Shown: piece after piece, positions 1 to 6,597 of the stretch
Position numbering within the stretch: the first letter of the stretch is position 1
Layout: every line of letters starts with the position of its first letter
Assembly (NCBI GenBank): GCA_009780595.1
Contig: WQZT01000032.1
Span: forward strand, 1-10,898
From: Treponema sp.
Lineage (GTDB): Bacteria > Spirochaetota > Spirochaetia > Treponematales > Breznakiellaceae
Reading direction: 5' to 3'
DNA length: 10,898 bases
Position numbers and translations under genes: made by a program
Notes under the pieces: model-generated
Told to the model about the DNA's origin: nothing
Databases searched by the model: none
What the model saw: only the letters and a program-made list of their open reading frames with translations

Positions 1-123
1 GCGCTCAGGCGTGTACTTATAGTGGCAGACATTACAAAAATACCTCTGGCTGCCAACCGCAGTAAAGCCTTTCTTGTTTTGTTTGTCGGTTCTGCCGCAT
101 TTTGGACATTGTACTTCACTCAT
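1..123 (-). CDS. IS1-type transposase, N-terminal zinc ribbon (partial)
   Basis: The reverse strand from ATG at 123 encodes 41 residues that run off the window edge. They hold a zinc ribbon: CPKCG near residues 6-10 and CNVCHYKYTPE near residues 31-41, with the linking GFTAVGSQRYFC. This CPxCG...GxQRYxCxxC pattern is typical of the DNA-binding N-terminus of IS1-type and related (IS1595-like) transposases, where it recognises the element's ends. A strong Shine-Dalgarno sequence (GGAGGGGG, reverse strand, about 127-134) precedes the ATG, so the start is well supported. The catalytic domain lies outside the window, so it cannot be told whether the gene is intact. A non-transposase zinc-ribbon protein is a less likely alternative. 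Confidence 0.72.
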   Translation of the reverse strand, partial: MSEVQCPKCGRTDKQNKKGFTAVGSQRYFCNVCHYKYTPER

Positions 124-225
124 TGTCCCCCTCCGTTCCTATTCACTATTTTACTATTTGGGACAATATTTTTCCACTCCTGAACGTGAGTTTATATAAT
201 GTTTACAATGCAATGAAATTACCAC
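124..225. other. Non-coding gap with the start-side end of the putative IS
   Basis: This AT-rich stretch separates the transposase start from the ferredoxin promoter. It carries the transposase ribosome binding site on the reverse strand (about 127-134). If the transposase belongs to an insertion sequence, that element's terminal inverted repeat should lie here, perhaps within the AT-rich block 160-180. The other end is outside the window, so no repeat can be matched. No gene is seen here. Confidence 0.4.
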
Positions 226-254
226 TTGTCGAATATTGTGTTATCGAGTATAGT
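226..254 (+). promoter_or_regulatory. Sigma-70-type promoter for the ferredoxin gene
   Basis: TTGTCG at 226-231 (4 of 6 matches to the -35 consensus) and TATAGT at 249-254 (5 of 6 to the -10) are separated by exactly 17 bp. The predicted start site near 261 leaves a leader of about 25 nt before the ATG at 286. A Shine-Dalgarno-like AGAGGT (275-280) lies in that leader. The promoter probably also feeds the downstream genes, since no terminator with a T-run follows the ferredoxin. Confidence 0.55.
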
Positions 255-285
255 AAAATAAATCACGTATGAAGAGAGGTAAACT

Positions 286-459
286 ATGGCACATAAAATT
301 AATCCAGAGGTATGCATCAACTGCGGCGCGTGCGAAGCAGAATGCCCTACCGAAGCTATTTCCGAAGTAGACGGAAAGCGCTGGATAGATCCGGCTAAGT
401 GTGTAGACTGCGGCGCATGCGTCAGCACCTGCCCGACAGATGCTATTTCAGCAGGGTGA
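286..459 (+). CDS. 2[4Fe-4S] bacterial-type ferredoxin
   Basis: A 57-residue acidic protein that is a small soluble cytoplasmic electron carrier. It has two complete cluster motifs of the CxxCxxCxxxCP type: C10, C13, C16, C20-P and C39, C42, C45, C49-P. The two halves are clear internal duplicates (INCGACEAECPTEAIS and VDCGACVSTCPTDAIS), as in clostridial ferredoxins, where each motif lends its last cysteine to the other cluster. In anaerobes such proteins serve pyruvate:ferredoxin oxidoreductase, hydrogenases or similar enzymes; the partner cannot be told here. The ATG follows AGAGGT with 5-nt spacing. The stop lies 24 nt before the next gene, in the same frame, with a hairpin between them. 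Confidence 0.93.
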   Translation: MAHKINPEVCINCGACEAECPTEAISEVDGKRWIDPAKCVDCGACVSTCPTDAISAG

Positions 460-461
460 CA

Positions 462-483
462 CTTCTTTCCTAAAAGAAAGGAG
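462..483 (+). promoter_or_regulatory. Hairpin covering the M23 gene's Shine-Dalgarno
   Basis: Bases 462-469 (CTTCTTTC) pair with 476-483 (GAAAGGAG) across a 6-nt loop, CTAAAA. That makes eight pairs including one G-U wobble. The right arm is the only Shine-Dalgarno-like sequence before the ATG at 484, and it ends directly against that ATG. No T-run follows, so this does not look like a terminator. It could mask the ribosome site until a ribosome finishing the ferredoxin (stop at 457-459) opens the stem. That role is inferred. Confidence 0.45.
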
Positions 484-1536
484 ATGCGTATCACCTTGAT
501 ATTCAGCTCTGTCTTTTTGTCAACGCAGCCTAACTGTCTGAGAGTTTCTCGGCGGTTAGGCGCGTTCATTCTAGCGGTATTGTTCGGGATAGTTCCTGCG
601 GCGGCGGCAAATCCCTCTCCTTTGCCGGTAATTTCCCGGCTCGACAATCAGGATGCGCTGTTTAGACAGTATCAGCAGGATGTGCAAACCGCTCGCCAGA
701 TCCTTTTTTCATCCCGCCGCGGCGGTGATGATACCGCCCTTCAAACAATCCTGTCATCGCTTACTATCTTTGTGTATGTTCCCCGCGAGGGCGAGAATAT
801 CTTCAGTATCGCCGCCCGAACAAACATTCCCCTTGCAACGCTGGCATCGCTCAACCGTTTTTCCAATCAGGAAGATTTGCTGCCCGGCCAGCCCGTGCTG
901 CTGCCCTCCGTTCCGGGAATATTCGTCAGAGAGAATCCGGGCAACAGCCTTGAACGGCTGATTTTCGCCGCACGCACACAGTCAGGCAGCAGTCAGGGCG
1001 CGATGATGTCCATTCCTGCCAGCGCTTTTCCCGGCGGTGTTGTAAACGGTGCAACCGTACCAGAGCGTTTCCTTTTTATCCCCGGGGATGATTTTACATC
1101 GACTGAGCGGGTTTTCTTTTTGAACCGGGGCTTTCAGTTCCCGCTCAGGGAGTTTCGGGTAACCAGTTTGTATGGCCCCCGCATCAGCCCCATCACGGGA
1201 ATGAACAGTATACACAACGGTATCGATCTTGCAGCCCCTATGGGCGCGGAAGTTCTGGCAGCCAGAAGCGGGACAGTCCTGTCGCAAGGCTACGACAACA
1301 CACTGGGGCATTACATCATCCTAGGTCATGACAATAACTGGGCGAGTGTGTACGGCCACCTTTCCGAAATCAAGACGGTCTTGCACCAAGACGTACAATC
1401 GGGTACTCTTATAGGTAGGGTGGGTTCAACCGGGATGTCTACCGGCCCCCACCTTCACTTTGAGTTACAACGGCAGGGGCAAACAACAGACCCCGCCCGA
1501 ATGCTCAGGATTTTCGGGGGAAATTCGGAACTGTGA
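484..1536 (+). CDS. LysM / M23 metallo-endopeptidase, secreted
   Basis: A 350-residue exported peptidoglycan hydrolase of the LytM/peptidase M23 family, which cleaves peptide cross-links. A hydrophobic export segment (about 25-42, after RR at 23-24, ending in AAAAN) is followed by a LysM-like wall-binding module (about 94-142). The C-terminal M23 domain (about 225-340) has all its zinc and catalytic residues: H244-x3-D248, H292 in YGHL, and H323-L-H325. It is therefore expected to be active, unlike degenerate LytM factors. The start is uncertain: the ATG at 484 touches its Shine-Dalgarno with no spacing and leaves a long N-terminus before the export segment, while an in-frame TTG at 496 has 12-nt spacing. 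The stop overlaps the next gene's start by 4 bp (GTGA), implying coupled translation. Confidence 0.88.
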   Translation: MRITLIFSSVFLSTQPNCLRVSRRLGAFILAVLFGIVPAAAANPSPLPVISRLDNQDALFRQYQQDVQTARQILFSSRRGGDDTALQTILSSLTIFVYVPREGENIFSIAARTNIPLATLASLNRFSNQEDLLPGQPVLLPSVPGIFVRENPGNSLERLIFAARTQSGSSQGAMMSIPASAFPGGVVNGATVPERFLFIPGDDFTSTERVFFLNRGFQFPLREFRVTSLYGPRISPITGMNSIHNGIDLAAPMGAEVLAARSGTVLSQGYDNTLGHYIILGHDNNWASVYGHLSEIKTVLHQDVQSGTLIGRVGSTGMSTGPHLHFELQRQGQTTDPARMLRIFGGNSEL

Positions 1537-2516
1537 AAACCTCAACAGCGGCACTCGTTTTTCTTTTACTTTTCTCTTTTTCGGCGCATGGGGAAAATGT
1601 CCGCGCACTTGTTGCCGGGATCAACAGAGTTTCGCTCAACGAGCCCGACGGCATTACCGTTCCCCTGTCGCACGTCAGCTCTTCCCTCATCACGATTGAC
1701 GGAGACACGCGCTTTTTCCGGGGCATCCAGCTGGAGCTTGCCGCGCCAGCCGCTTTTCTCTCCCACGAAGGCAGCCTTGCCGTGGAAATTTACGGGGACT
1801 TGGACAACGTTGCAGGTACTGGCATTGCAGATATAAATGGCCGCCAGTTGGCGTACACGATTTTACCAGCGCGAATTCGCACGATTTATCAGATTCCCCT
1901 TCGGGACGATCACGGACTGAGAACGTCGCCGTACGCAACGGTGCTTATCGATGATGTTATCAGCGCGGATTCCTTTCCCCTCCTTTTCAGGATAATGCCC
2001 ATCGGCAAGGGGACAAGCCGCGAGCTTGAAAGCATGAAGTTCGACCTTACCGTAAAACCCCTTCTCACCAACGAAGGTGCGTTGCGGATCGACTTCCGTT
2101 ACCCCGAAAACCTCCCAAATCGCGCGGTTACGGTTTTCATCAACGGGAAACTGATGGAAAACCCCACGAGCGAGCAACTTTTGACGGAGGGCGAACATCA
2201 CCTCGTTATCCTCTCCGAAGATTACCGAAACCAGAGCAGTACGTTTGTCGTAGAACGCGCCAGAGTTCTGGAACTGACGGTAATGCTCCAGGACACCACA
2301 CCGCTTTTGGTGTTCGACCATCCCGAATCGGTGCAGGTTTTCCTTAATGACGAACTTGTGCCGAATTCCCACACCCCGCACCCTGTCGAACCGGGGGTTC
2401 ACGAAGTGCGTTTCCATATAGGCGATCATACTATTATGCGTTCGGTAACTATCCAAAAGGGGCAAACGTACCGTGTTTCCCTGTCGTTGGATATGCTTAT
2501 CACCGAAAGCGAATAA
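1533..2516 (+). CDS. Secreted protein with two C-terminal PEGA-like modules
   Basis: A 327-residue protein I cannot assign to a named gene. Residues 1-20 form a typical Sec signal peptide (MKTSTA, a hydrophobic core, then SAHG|E). Residues 21-190 look beta-rich and match nothing I recognise. The last third holds two modules resembling PEGA domains: about 198-252 (VTVFINGKLM...LLTEGEHHLVILSEDY) and 257-320 (VQVFLNDELV...VEPGVHEVRFHIGDH). PEGA domains are short beta-sandwich repeats common in surface and envelope proteins. The start is GTG, overlapping the upstream TGA by 4 bp, which fits translational coupling to the peptidase gene. Only 10 bp separate it from tatT. A periplasmic or outer-membrane-associated envelope role is inferred from the signal peptide and neighbours; no enzymatic motif is visible. 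Confidence 0.82.
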   Translation: MKTSTAALVFLLLFSFSAHGENVRALVAGINRVSLNEPDGITVPLSHVSSSLITIDGDTRFFRGIQLELAAPAAFLSHEGSLAVEIYGDLDNVAGTGIADINGRQLAYTILPARIRTIYQIPLRDDHGLRTSPYATVLIDDVISADSFPLLFRIMPIGKGTSRELESMKFDLTVKPLLTNEGALRIDFRYPENLPNRAVTVFINGKLMENPTSEQLLTEGEHHLVILSEDYRNQSSTFVVERARVLELTVMLQDTTPLLVFDHPESVQVFLNDELVPNSHTPHPVEPGVHEVRFHIGDHTIMRSVTIQKGQTYRVSLSLDMLITESE

Positions 2517-2526
2517 CGGAAAAACA

Positions 2527-3486
2527 ATGAAAAAGAATGCAATTTTTATAACGTTGGTGTGTACGATTCTCCTTGCCTTTGCATCCTGTTCTATCAACAA
2601 AATGGCGATAAACGCCGTTTCCAACGCCCTAACGGGAGAGGGAAGCGCGGATGTGTTTACCTCAGATTCCGACCCGGAATTGGTAGGGGCTGCCATACCC
2701 TTCGCTATCAAGATGTACGAGACACTGCTGGATAAAAACCCAAATCATCAGGGGCTGATGCTTACCACCGGCTCGATGTTTGTGATGTACGCCAACGCTT
2801 TTGTGCAGGGGCCGGCGGAAATGCTTGACCCCATCGACGACTTTGACGAGCGAACCGAAGCTTTCAAGCGGGCAAGGCTCCTGTATCTCAGAGGGCATAC
2901 TATCCTGAACACCGCGATGGAAAAAAGGATGCCGGGTTTCAGCGCTGCTCGTGCCGGAGATGAAGGCTTTTCCGCGATGCTTGCGCGGTTTACCAAGGCA
3001 GATGTGCCCCTCTTGTACTGGACAGTGGCAAGCGGGCTGGCGGCGTTCTCCCTCGATGTGTTCGATTTTTCGCTGGGCGCGTCAATTCCCCGCTGGAGCG
3101 CGATTATTGCCAGAGCTTACGAGCTTGCGCCGGATTTCAACAACGGTGCTATCGACGAGTTTTATATTTTGTTCTACGCTGCCCTGCCTGAGATTTTGGG
3201 CGGGAACAAGGCGCTTGCAGAAGTTCACTTCCTGCGTGTTGTCGAGAGAACCGGAGGGCTGACTGCCGGGCCGTTTGTCTCGTTTGCCCAGGCGGTTAAT
3301 GTGCCAGCGCAGGATTACGATGCTTTCAAGGCGAATTTACAGCGGGCGCTTGAAATTGATGTGGATGAAGATCCGTCAATGCGTCTGGTGAATATTCTGG
3401 CACAACGAAAAGCCAGAAACCTGCTCGATCATGCGTATCGCTACTTTCCCTTTTTGCCGTACGGCGGCTGGGAAGATAACTATTAA
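2527..3486 (+). CDS. tatT: TatT: TPR-type lipoprotein of a TRAP transporter
   Basis: A 319-residue lipoprotein resembling TatT, the helical TPR-like component of spirochaetal TPAT transporters. In T. pallidum it is described as forming trimers that bind the TatP substrate-binding protein. The signal peptide ends in a relaxed spirochaete lipobox, FAS|C with the acylated cysteine at 21. The rest is helix-rich, with TPR-like spacing: AIPFAIKMYETLLDKNPNHQ (57-76), RWSAIIARAYELAPDF (189-204) and KANLQRALEIDVDED (268-282). I chose ATG 2527 over an in-frame start 54 bp upstream because it gives a clean MKKN signal peptide and avoids overlap with the previous gene. The ribosome site (CGGAAAAA) is weak. 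It is followed at 24 bp by tatP. The family assignment rests mainly on gene order plus these features. Confidence 0.85.
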   Translation: MKKNAIFITLVCTILLAFASCSINKMAINAVSNALTGEGSADVFTSDSDPELVGAAIPFAIKMYETLLDKNPNHQGLMLTTGSMFVMYANAFVQGPAEMLDPIDDFDERTEAFKRARLLYLRGHTILNTAMEKRMPGFSAARAGDEGFSAMLARFTKADVPLLYWTVASGLAAFSLDVFDFSLGASIPRWSAIIARAYELAPDFNNGAIDEFYILFYAALPEILGGNKALAEVHFLRVVERTGGLTAGPFVSFAQAVNVPAQDYDAFKANLQRALEIDVDEDPSMRLVNILAQRKARNLLDHAYRYFPFLPYGGWEDNY

Positions 3487-3510
3487 TTATATTTTTAGGT
3501 AGGAGTTTAT

Positions 3511-4554
3511 ATGCGAAAAAGTTCTATTGTTGTCATGGTATGCGCGGCGGCTTTCATGCTGACCGCCGGAAACCAAGCGCTTTTTGCCCAGCGGGGCGGA
3601 AGAACGGCGGATACCGTTGTCGTGCGAATTGCCTCTCCCTTGCCGCGCGAGTCGGCGTGGGGCAGAACGCTCGACAGAATTGCCGCCGAGTGGAGCAAAA
3701 TTACAGGCGGGCAGGTGCGGCTGAACGTGCTGCACGGCGGAACGGAAGGCGGCGAGACGCAGATGTACCGTTCGCTTACCAGCAACACGATTCAGGCTGC
3801 CATTTTCACCACCTTTGGCATGAGCGAAATTTATCCCCCGCTCTTGACGATAAGCGCGCCCTTTCTCATCCGCAACCAAGACGAATTCAACGTGGTAATG
3901 GATGAAATCGAAAGCGACATTGAAACCAGATTTAACGCTGGCAATTATTTTATTGTCGCGTGGTCGCGGGCGGGCTTTGTCAATATTTTTTCGAGAGAGC
4001 CGGTCTTTACCCCCGACGATTTAAAAGGAAGGCGGATTGCCTCCAATGCAGAAGCTGCCGAGATGAACGTCGTCTTTACCAGAATGGGCTTTAGCATTGT
4101 GGAAGCGGACTATGTTGATGTAGGGCCGATGTTGGCAACGGGGCAAGTTGTGGCAGTGTACCAGAACCCCGCTGCAGTCGCAGCGTTTCAGCTTCACAAC
4201 CACCTGAGAAATATGCTTTCCGTTAACATTGCCCCGGTTTTTGGCGGCATTGTAATTAACCAAGTAACGTGGCGGAGAATTGGCGAACTTAACCCCAACT
4301 TTCAACAGCAACTGGTTAACCGAACCCGCCAAATTGCCGCCGAACTTGACCAATCCATGCAAAAGACGGTAAGCGATGCCATCTCCGTGATGGTGAGAGA
4401 CGGACTTACGGTAAACCGTCCAAGCGCAGCGCAAGAACAGCTCTGGTTTGACGAGATAGAACTGGTTAACCCTACCCTTTTGGGGACAACGTACGATTCG
4501 CAACTCTACCAGAGAATTGCGGAGATACTGGCCAGGCACAGAGCGGGGCGGTAG
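3511..4554 (+). CDS. tatP: TatP: DctP-family TRAP solute-binding protein
   Basis: A 347-residue periplasmic solute-binding protein of the DctP/TRAP family that delivers ligand to the permease. A Sec signal peptide ends at about ALFA|Q (residues 26-27); there is no lipobox cysteine, so the protein seems soluble rather than lipid-anchored. Family landmarks are VVRIASPLP (37-45), GGTEGGETQMYRSL (76-89), PFLIRNQDEF (117-126), and the DDLKGRRIAS loop (169-178) followed by MGFSIVEADYVDV (192-204). In most DctP proteins the loop reads LKGxKxR, with that arginine salt-bridging the substrate carboxylate. Here alanine 177 stands at that place, though R174 and R175 lie just before it. A good Shine-Dalgarno (AGGAG, 5-nt spacing) precedes the ATG. 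The next gene starts 6 bp after the stop. Confidence 0.9.
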   Translation: MRKSSIVVMVCAAAFMLTAGNQALFAQRGGRTADTVVVRIASPLPRESAWGRTLDRIAAEWSKITGGQVRLNVLHGGTEGGETQMYRSLTSNTIQAAIFTTFGMSEIYPPLLTISAPFLIRNQDEFNVVMDEIESDIETRFNAGNYFIVAWSRAGFVNIFSREPVFTPDDLKGRRIASNAEAAEMNVVFTRMGFSIVEADYVDVGPMLATGQVVAVYQNPAAVAAFQLHNHLRNMLSVNIAPVFGGIVINQVTWRRIGELNPNFQQQLVNRTRQIAAELDQSMQKTVSDAISVMVRDGLTVNRPSAAQEQLWFDEIELVNPTLLGTTYDSQLYQRIAEILARHRAGR

Positions 4555-4560
4555 CCAGAA

Positions 4561-6507
4561 ATGGAGAAGCTACTGTCCAGCACGATGAAAGCAGCCGGAC
4601 GTGTGGAAAAAGGTATTTGCTACGCCGCCTTAACATCGATGGCGTTGCTGCCAGTGGCAGTTGCCCTACTGCGCCCGTTTAACATCGCCATTGCTGGTGC
4701 ACCGTCTTTGCAACTCCACCTTTTCCTCACTGCCGGGCTTTTTTCCGCGATGCTTACCACGCAAGCGAAAACTCACATTGCCATCTCCATTGTGCAATAC
4801 TCAAAAAGTGAAAGAGTCAAAGATGCGCTCTCTATTTTGGCGGGTTTCTTATCAGTTGTCGTTTCGACAATTCTGTTTTGGAACGCCTTTTTGTTGTACA
4901 GATACAGCCCCCGTGGAAGAATGGTGGGCTTTATCCCCGAGAGCTTCTTTGTTTTTTTAATGGTTATAGCTTACGCCGTGATAGCGGTGCGTTTTGCGAT
5001 TACTATGGCGCAAGACTCAAGCGGCACAGCAGCCTGGCGGCGCTGGATTACGCCCCTGCCATTTTTGGGCTTACTGCTGGGCAGCATTTTTGCGCTTCCG
5101 GCAATTACGAAACTGGTGTGGGGCTTTGAGCCGCCGGAACCTTTCTTTTCGTGGGTCAACATTCTGTACGATTCAACGTTCTACCTTCAAAGCCCCCTCT
5201 TCCTCGTGCTTATCGCGGCGGCATTTGCCGGCTCCCCCATTTTCATTGTCATCGGCGCTATCGCAATGGTAATGCTCCAAGCCGGAGGCAGAGAGCCCGA
5301 AACCGCATCGATTCATATTTTCGCAGCGCTCACCAACGGCAACCTCATTGCCATTCCCCTGTTCACCGTAACGGGATTTTTCCTTTCGGAAAGCAAAGCC
5401 GGCGTGCGCCTTGTGGCAGCCTTCCGCAGCCTGTTTAACTGGCTTCCCGGCGGGATAATCATCGCCACGGTGGTGATTTGCGCGTTTTTCACCTCGTTTA
5501 CCGGAGCGTCAGGCGTTACCATCCTCGCGCTGGGCGGCATACTCTTTATCATCCTGCAAAAAGGCGGCGGCACCACCGGCGGCGGCTACTCCGAAAAATT
5601 TTCCGTTGGGCTTTTAACTTCCGCCGGAGGCATCGGCATTCTTTTCCCGCCGAGTTTGCCCATCATCCTCGTGGCTTCGACCATCAACAGTATTCTCTTT
5701 TTTATGGGGGAAAGCGTACAGTACGATATTGTCGATTTTTTCCTGGGCGCGATAATTCCCGGCATTATTCTGGTGCTGGCAATGATTGTTTACGGGGTGA
5801 TTGCCACAAAGAAGGTTAAAATCCCCGTAGAACCTTTTAACCTGAAGGAAACCACCGCCGCCCTGAAAGGCTCGTTTTTTGAGATTCTCCTTCCAATTAT
5901 CCTTGTCGGTGGGTTTTTCTCCGGCATTTTGACGCTCGTGGAAGTCAGCGCCGTGTCGGTCGTGTATGTTTTTATCGTGCAGGTGTTCATACACCGCGAC
6001 ATCGCGCTGAAGGATGTTCCGGCGGTGCTTTTCAAGGCCGTTCCCATTATCGGCGGAATTATTTCCATTTTGGCAATGGCGCAAGCGCTTTCGTACACCG
6101 TCATTTACTCGCAGGTTCCGGCGCGTTTCGCCGAGTGGATGTACACCGCCGTGGAATCGCGCTTTGTGTTCTTGCTGCTGCTGAACGTTGCCCTGCTTTT
6201 GCTGGGCAGTTTTATGGATATATTTTCCGCGATTTTGGTTGTGCTGCCCCTGATTGTCCCCTTGGCGCAGATTTACGGCGTTGACCCGATACACTTGGGC
6301 GTGATTTTTATCATCAACCTCGAAGCGGGCTTTCTCACGCCGCCTGTGGGGATGAACCTGTTCATGGCGAGTTATCGTTTCAGCAAGCCATTCACGGAAA
6401 TATGCCGCTATGTGCTGCCGTTCTTGGCAGTGCGGCTAGTCGTCGTGCTGTTGGTAACGTACATCCCGTGGTTTTCATCGTTCTTAGTGGGGATTATAAA
6501 GAATTAG
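4561..6507 (+). CDS. TatQM: fused DctQ-DctM TRAP permease
   Basis: A 648-residue inner-membrane protein joining both TRAP membrane subunits. The N-terminal part (about 1-150) has four hydrophobic segments (about 20-40, 50-68, 92-113, 128-148), as in DctQ. A further linking helix (about 165-181) leads into a DctM domain (about 205-645) of the usual length. DctM landmarks are intact: FFTSFTGASGVTILALGG (309-326), SAGGIGILFPPSLP (354-367), EVSAVSVVYV (461-470), LLGSFMDIFSAI (547-558) and GFLTPPVGMNLF (590-601). These loops form the Na+ and substrate sites of the elevator-type transporter, so Na+-driven uptake of the TatP ligand is expected. A single fused protein matches T. pallidum TatQM. The ribosome site is poor (GGGGCGG about 10 nt upstream), consistent with coupling to tatP. 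Confidence 0.93.
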   Translation: MEKLLSSTMKAAGRVEKGICYAALTSMALLPVAVALLRPFNIAIAGAPSLQLHLFLTAGLFSAMLTTQAKTHIAISIVQYSKSERVKDALSILAGFLSVVVSTILFWNAFLLYRYSPRGRMVGFIPESFFVFLMVIAYAVIAVRFAITMAQDSSGTAAWRRWITPLPFLGLLLGSIFALPAITKLVWGFEPPEPFFSWVNILYDSTFYLQSPLFLVLIAAAFAGSPIFIVIGAIAMVMLQAGGREPETASIHIFAALTNGNLIAIPLFTVTGFFLSESKAGVRLVAAFRSLFNWLPGGIIIATVVICAFFTSFTGASGVTILALGGILFIILQKGGGTTGGGYSEKFSVGLLTSAGGIGILFPPSLPIILVASTINSILFFMGESVQYDIVDFFLGAIIPGIILVLAMIVYGVIATKKVKIPVEPFNLKETTAALKGSFFEILLPIILVGGFFSGILTLVEVSAVSVVYVFIVQVFIHRDIALKDVPAVLFKAVPIIGGIISILAMAQALSYTVIYSQVPARFAEWMYTAVESRFVFLLLLNVALLLLGSFMDIFSAILVVLPLIVPLAQIYGVDPIHLGVIFIINLEAGFLTPPVGMNLFMASYRFSKPFTEICRYVLPFLAVRLVVVLLVTYIPWFSSFLVGIIKN

Positions 6508-6522
6508 GCGATATGATGTGTC

Positions 6523-6562
6523 AGCATTGACCATCCTTCAATAAAATGGTATTCTCAATGCT
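6523..6562 (+). repeat. Inverted repeat in the gap after the permease gene
   Basis: AGCATTGA (6523-6530) and TCAATGCT (6555-6562) are perfect inverted copies. Inside them CCAT (6531-6534) pairs with ATGG (6546-6549), giving a 12-pair hairpin with a 5-nt bulge on the right and an 11-nt loop. No T-run follows, so it is a weak candidate for an intrinsic terminator. It overlaps a promoter-like sequence (6527-6555), so it may instead be an operator. Confidence 0.5.
6527..6555 (+). promoter_or_regulatory. Candidate promoter for the PpiD-like gene
   Basis: TTGACC at 6527-6532 (5 of 6 to the -35 consensus) and TATTCT at 6550-6555 (4 of 6 to the -10) are exactly 17 bp apart. Transcription would start near 6562, giving a leader of about 36 nt. 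A strong Shine-Dalgarno GGAGGG (6588-6593) lies 4 nt before the ATG at 6598. The 90-bp gap is the longest between plus-strand genes after the ferredoxin, which supports a new promoter here. Confidence 0.45.
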
Positions 6563-6581
6563 AGTGCAAACAGCATAATCG

Positions 6582-6596
6582 CAAGCTGGAGGGATT
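6582..6596 (+). repeat. 15-bp direct repeat, first copy (ribosome site)
   Basis: CAAGCTGGAGGGATT occurs here, covering the Shine-Dalgarno of the PpiD-like gene, and again exactly at 6751-6765 inside the same gene, where it encodes Q52-A-G-G-I56 just after the membrane segment. Flanking bases differ. It could be chance. Confidence 0.5.
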
Positions 6597-6597
6597 C

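Noticed and set aside
219..647. 142-residue open frame on the minus strand
   Set aside because: It lies antisense to the ferredoxin, whose cluster motifs are unmistakable, and its protein shows no motif.
2473..2526. Upstream in-frame start for tatT
   Set aside because: It would add 18 residues with no export signal character and overlap the previous gene by 44 bp; ATG 2527 gives a standard lipoprotein signal.
1863..2711. 282-residue open frame on the minus strand
   Set aside because: It covers the reverse of the PEGA-like gene and tatT start. The plus-strand proteins have signal peptides and domain patterns, and this frame has none.
5614..6294. 226-residue open frame on the minus strand
   Set aside because: A hydrophilic N, H and Q-rich product antisense to the hydrophobic permease, a known shadow of membrane-protein genes.
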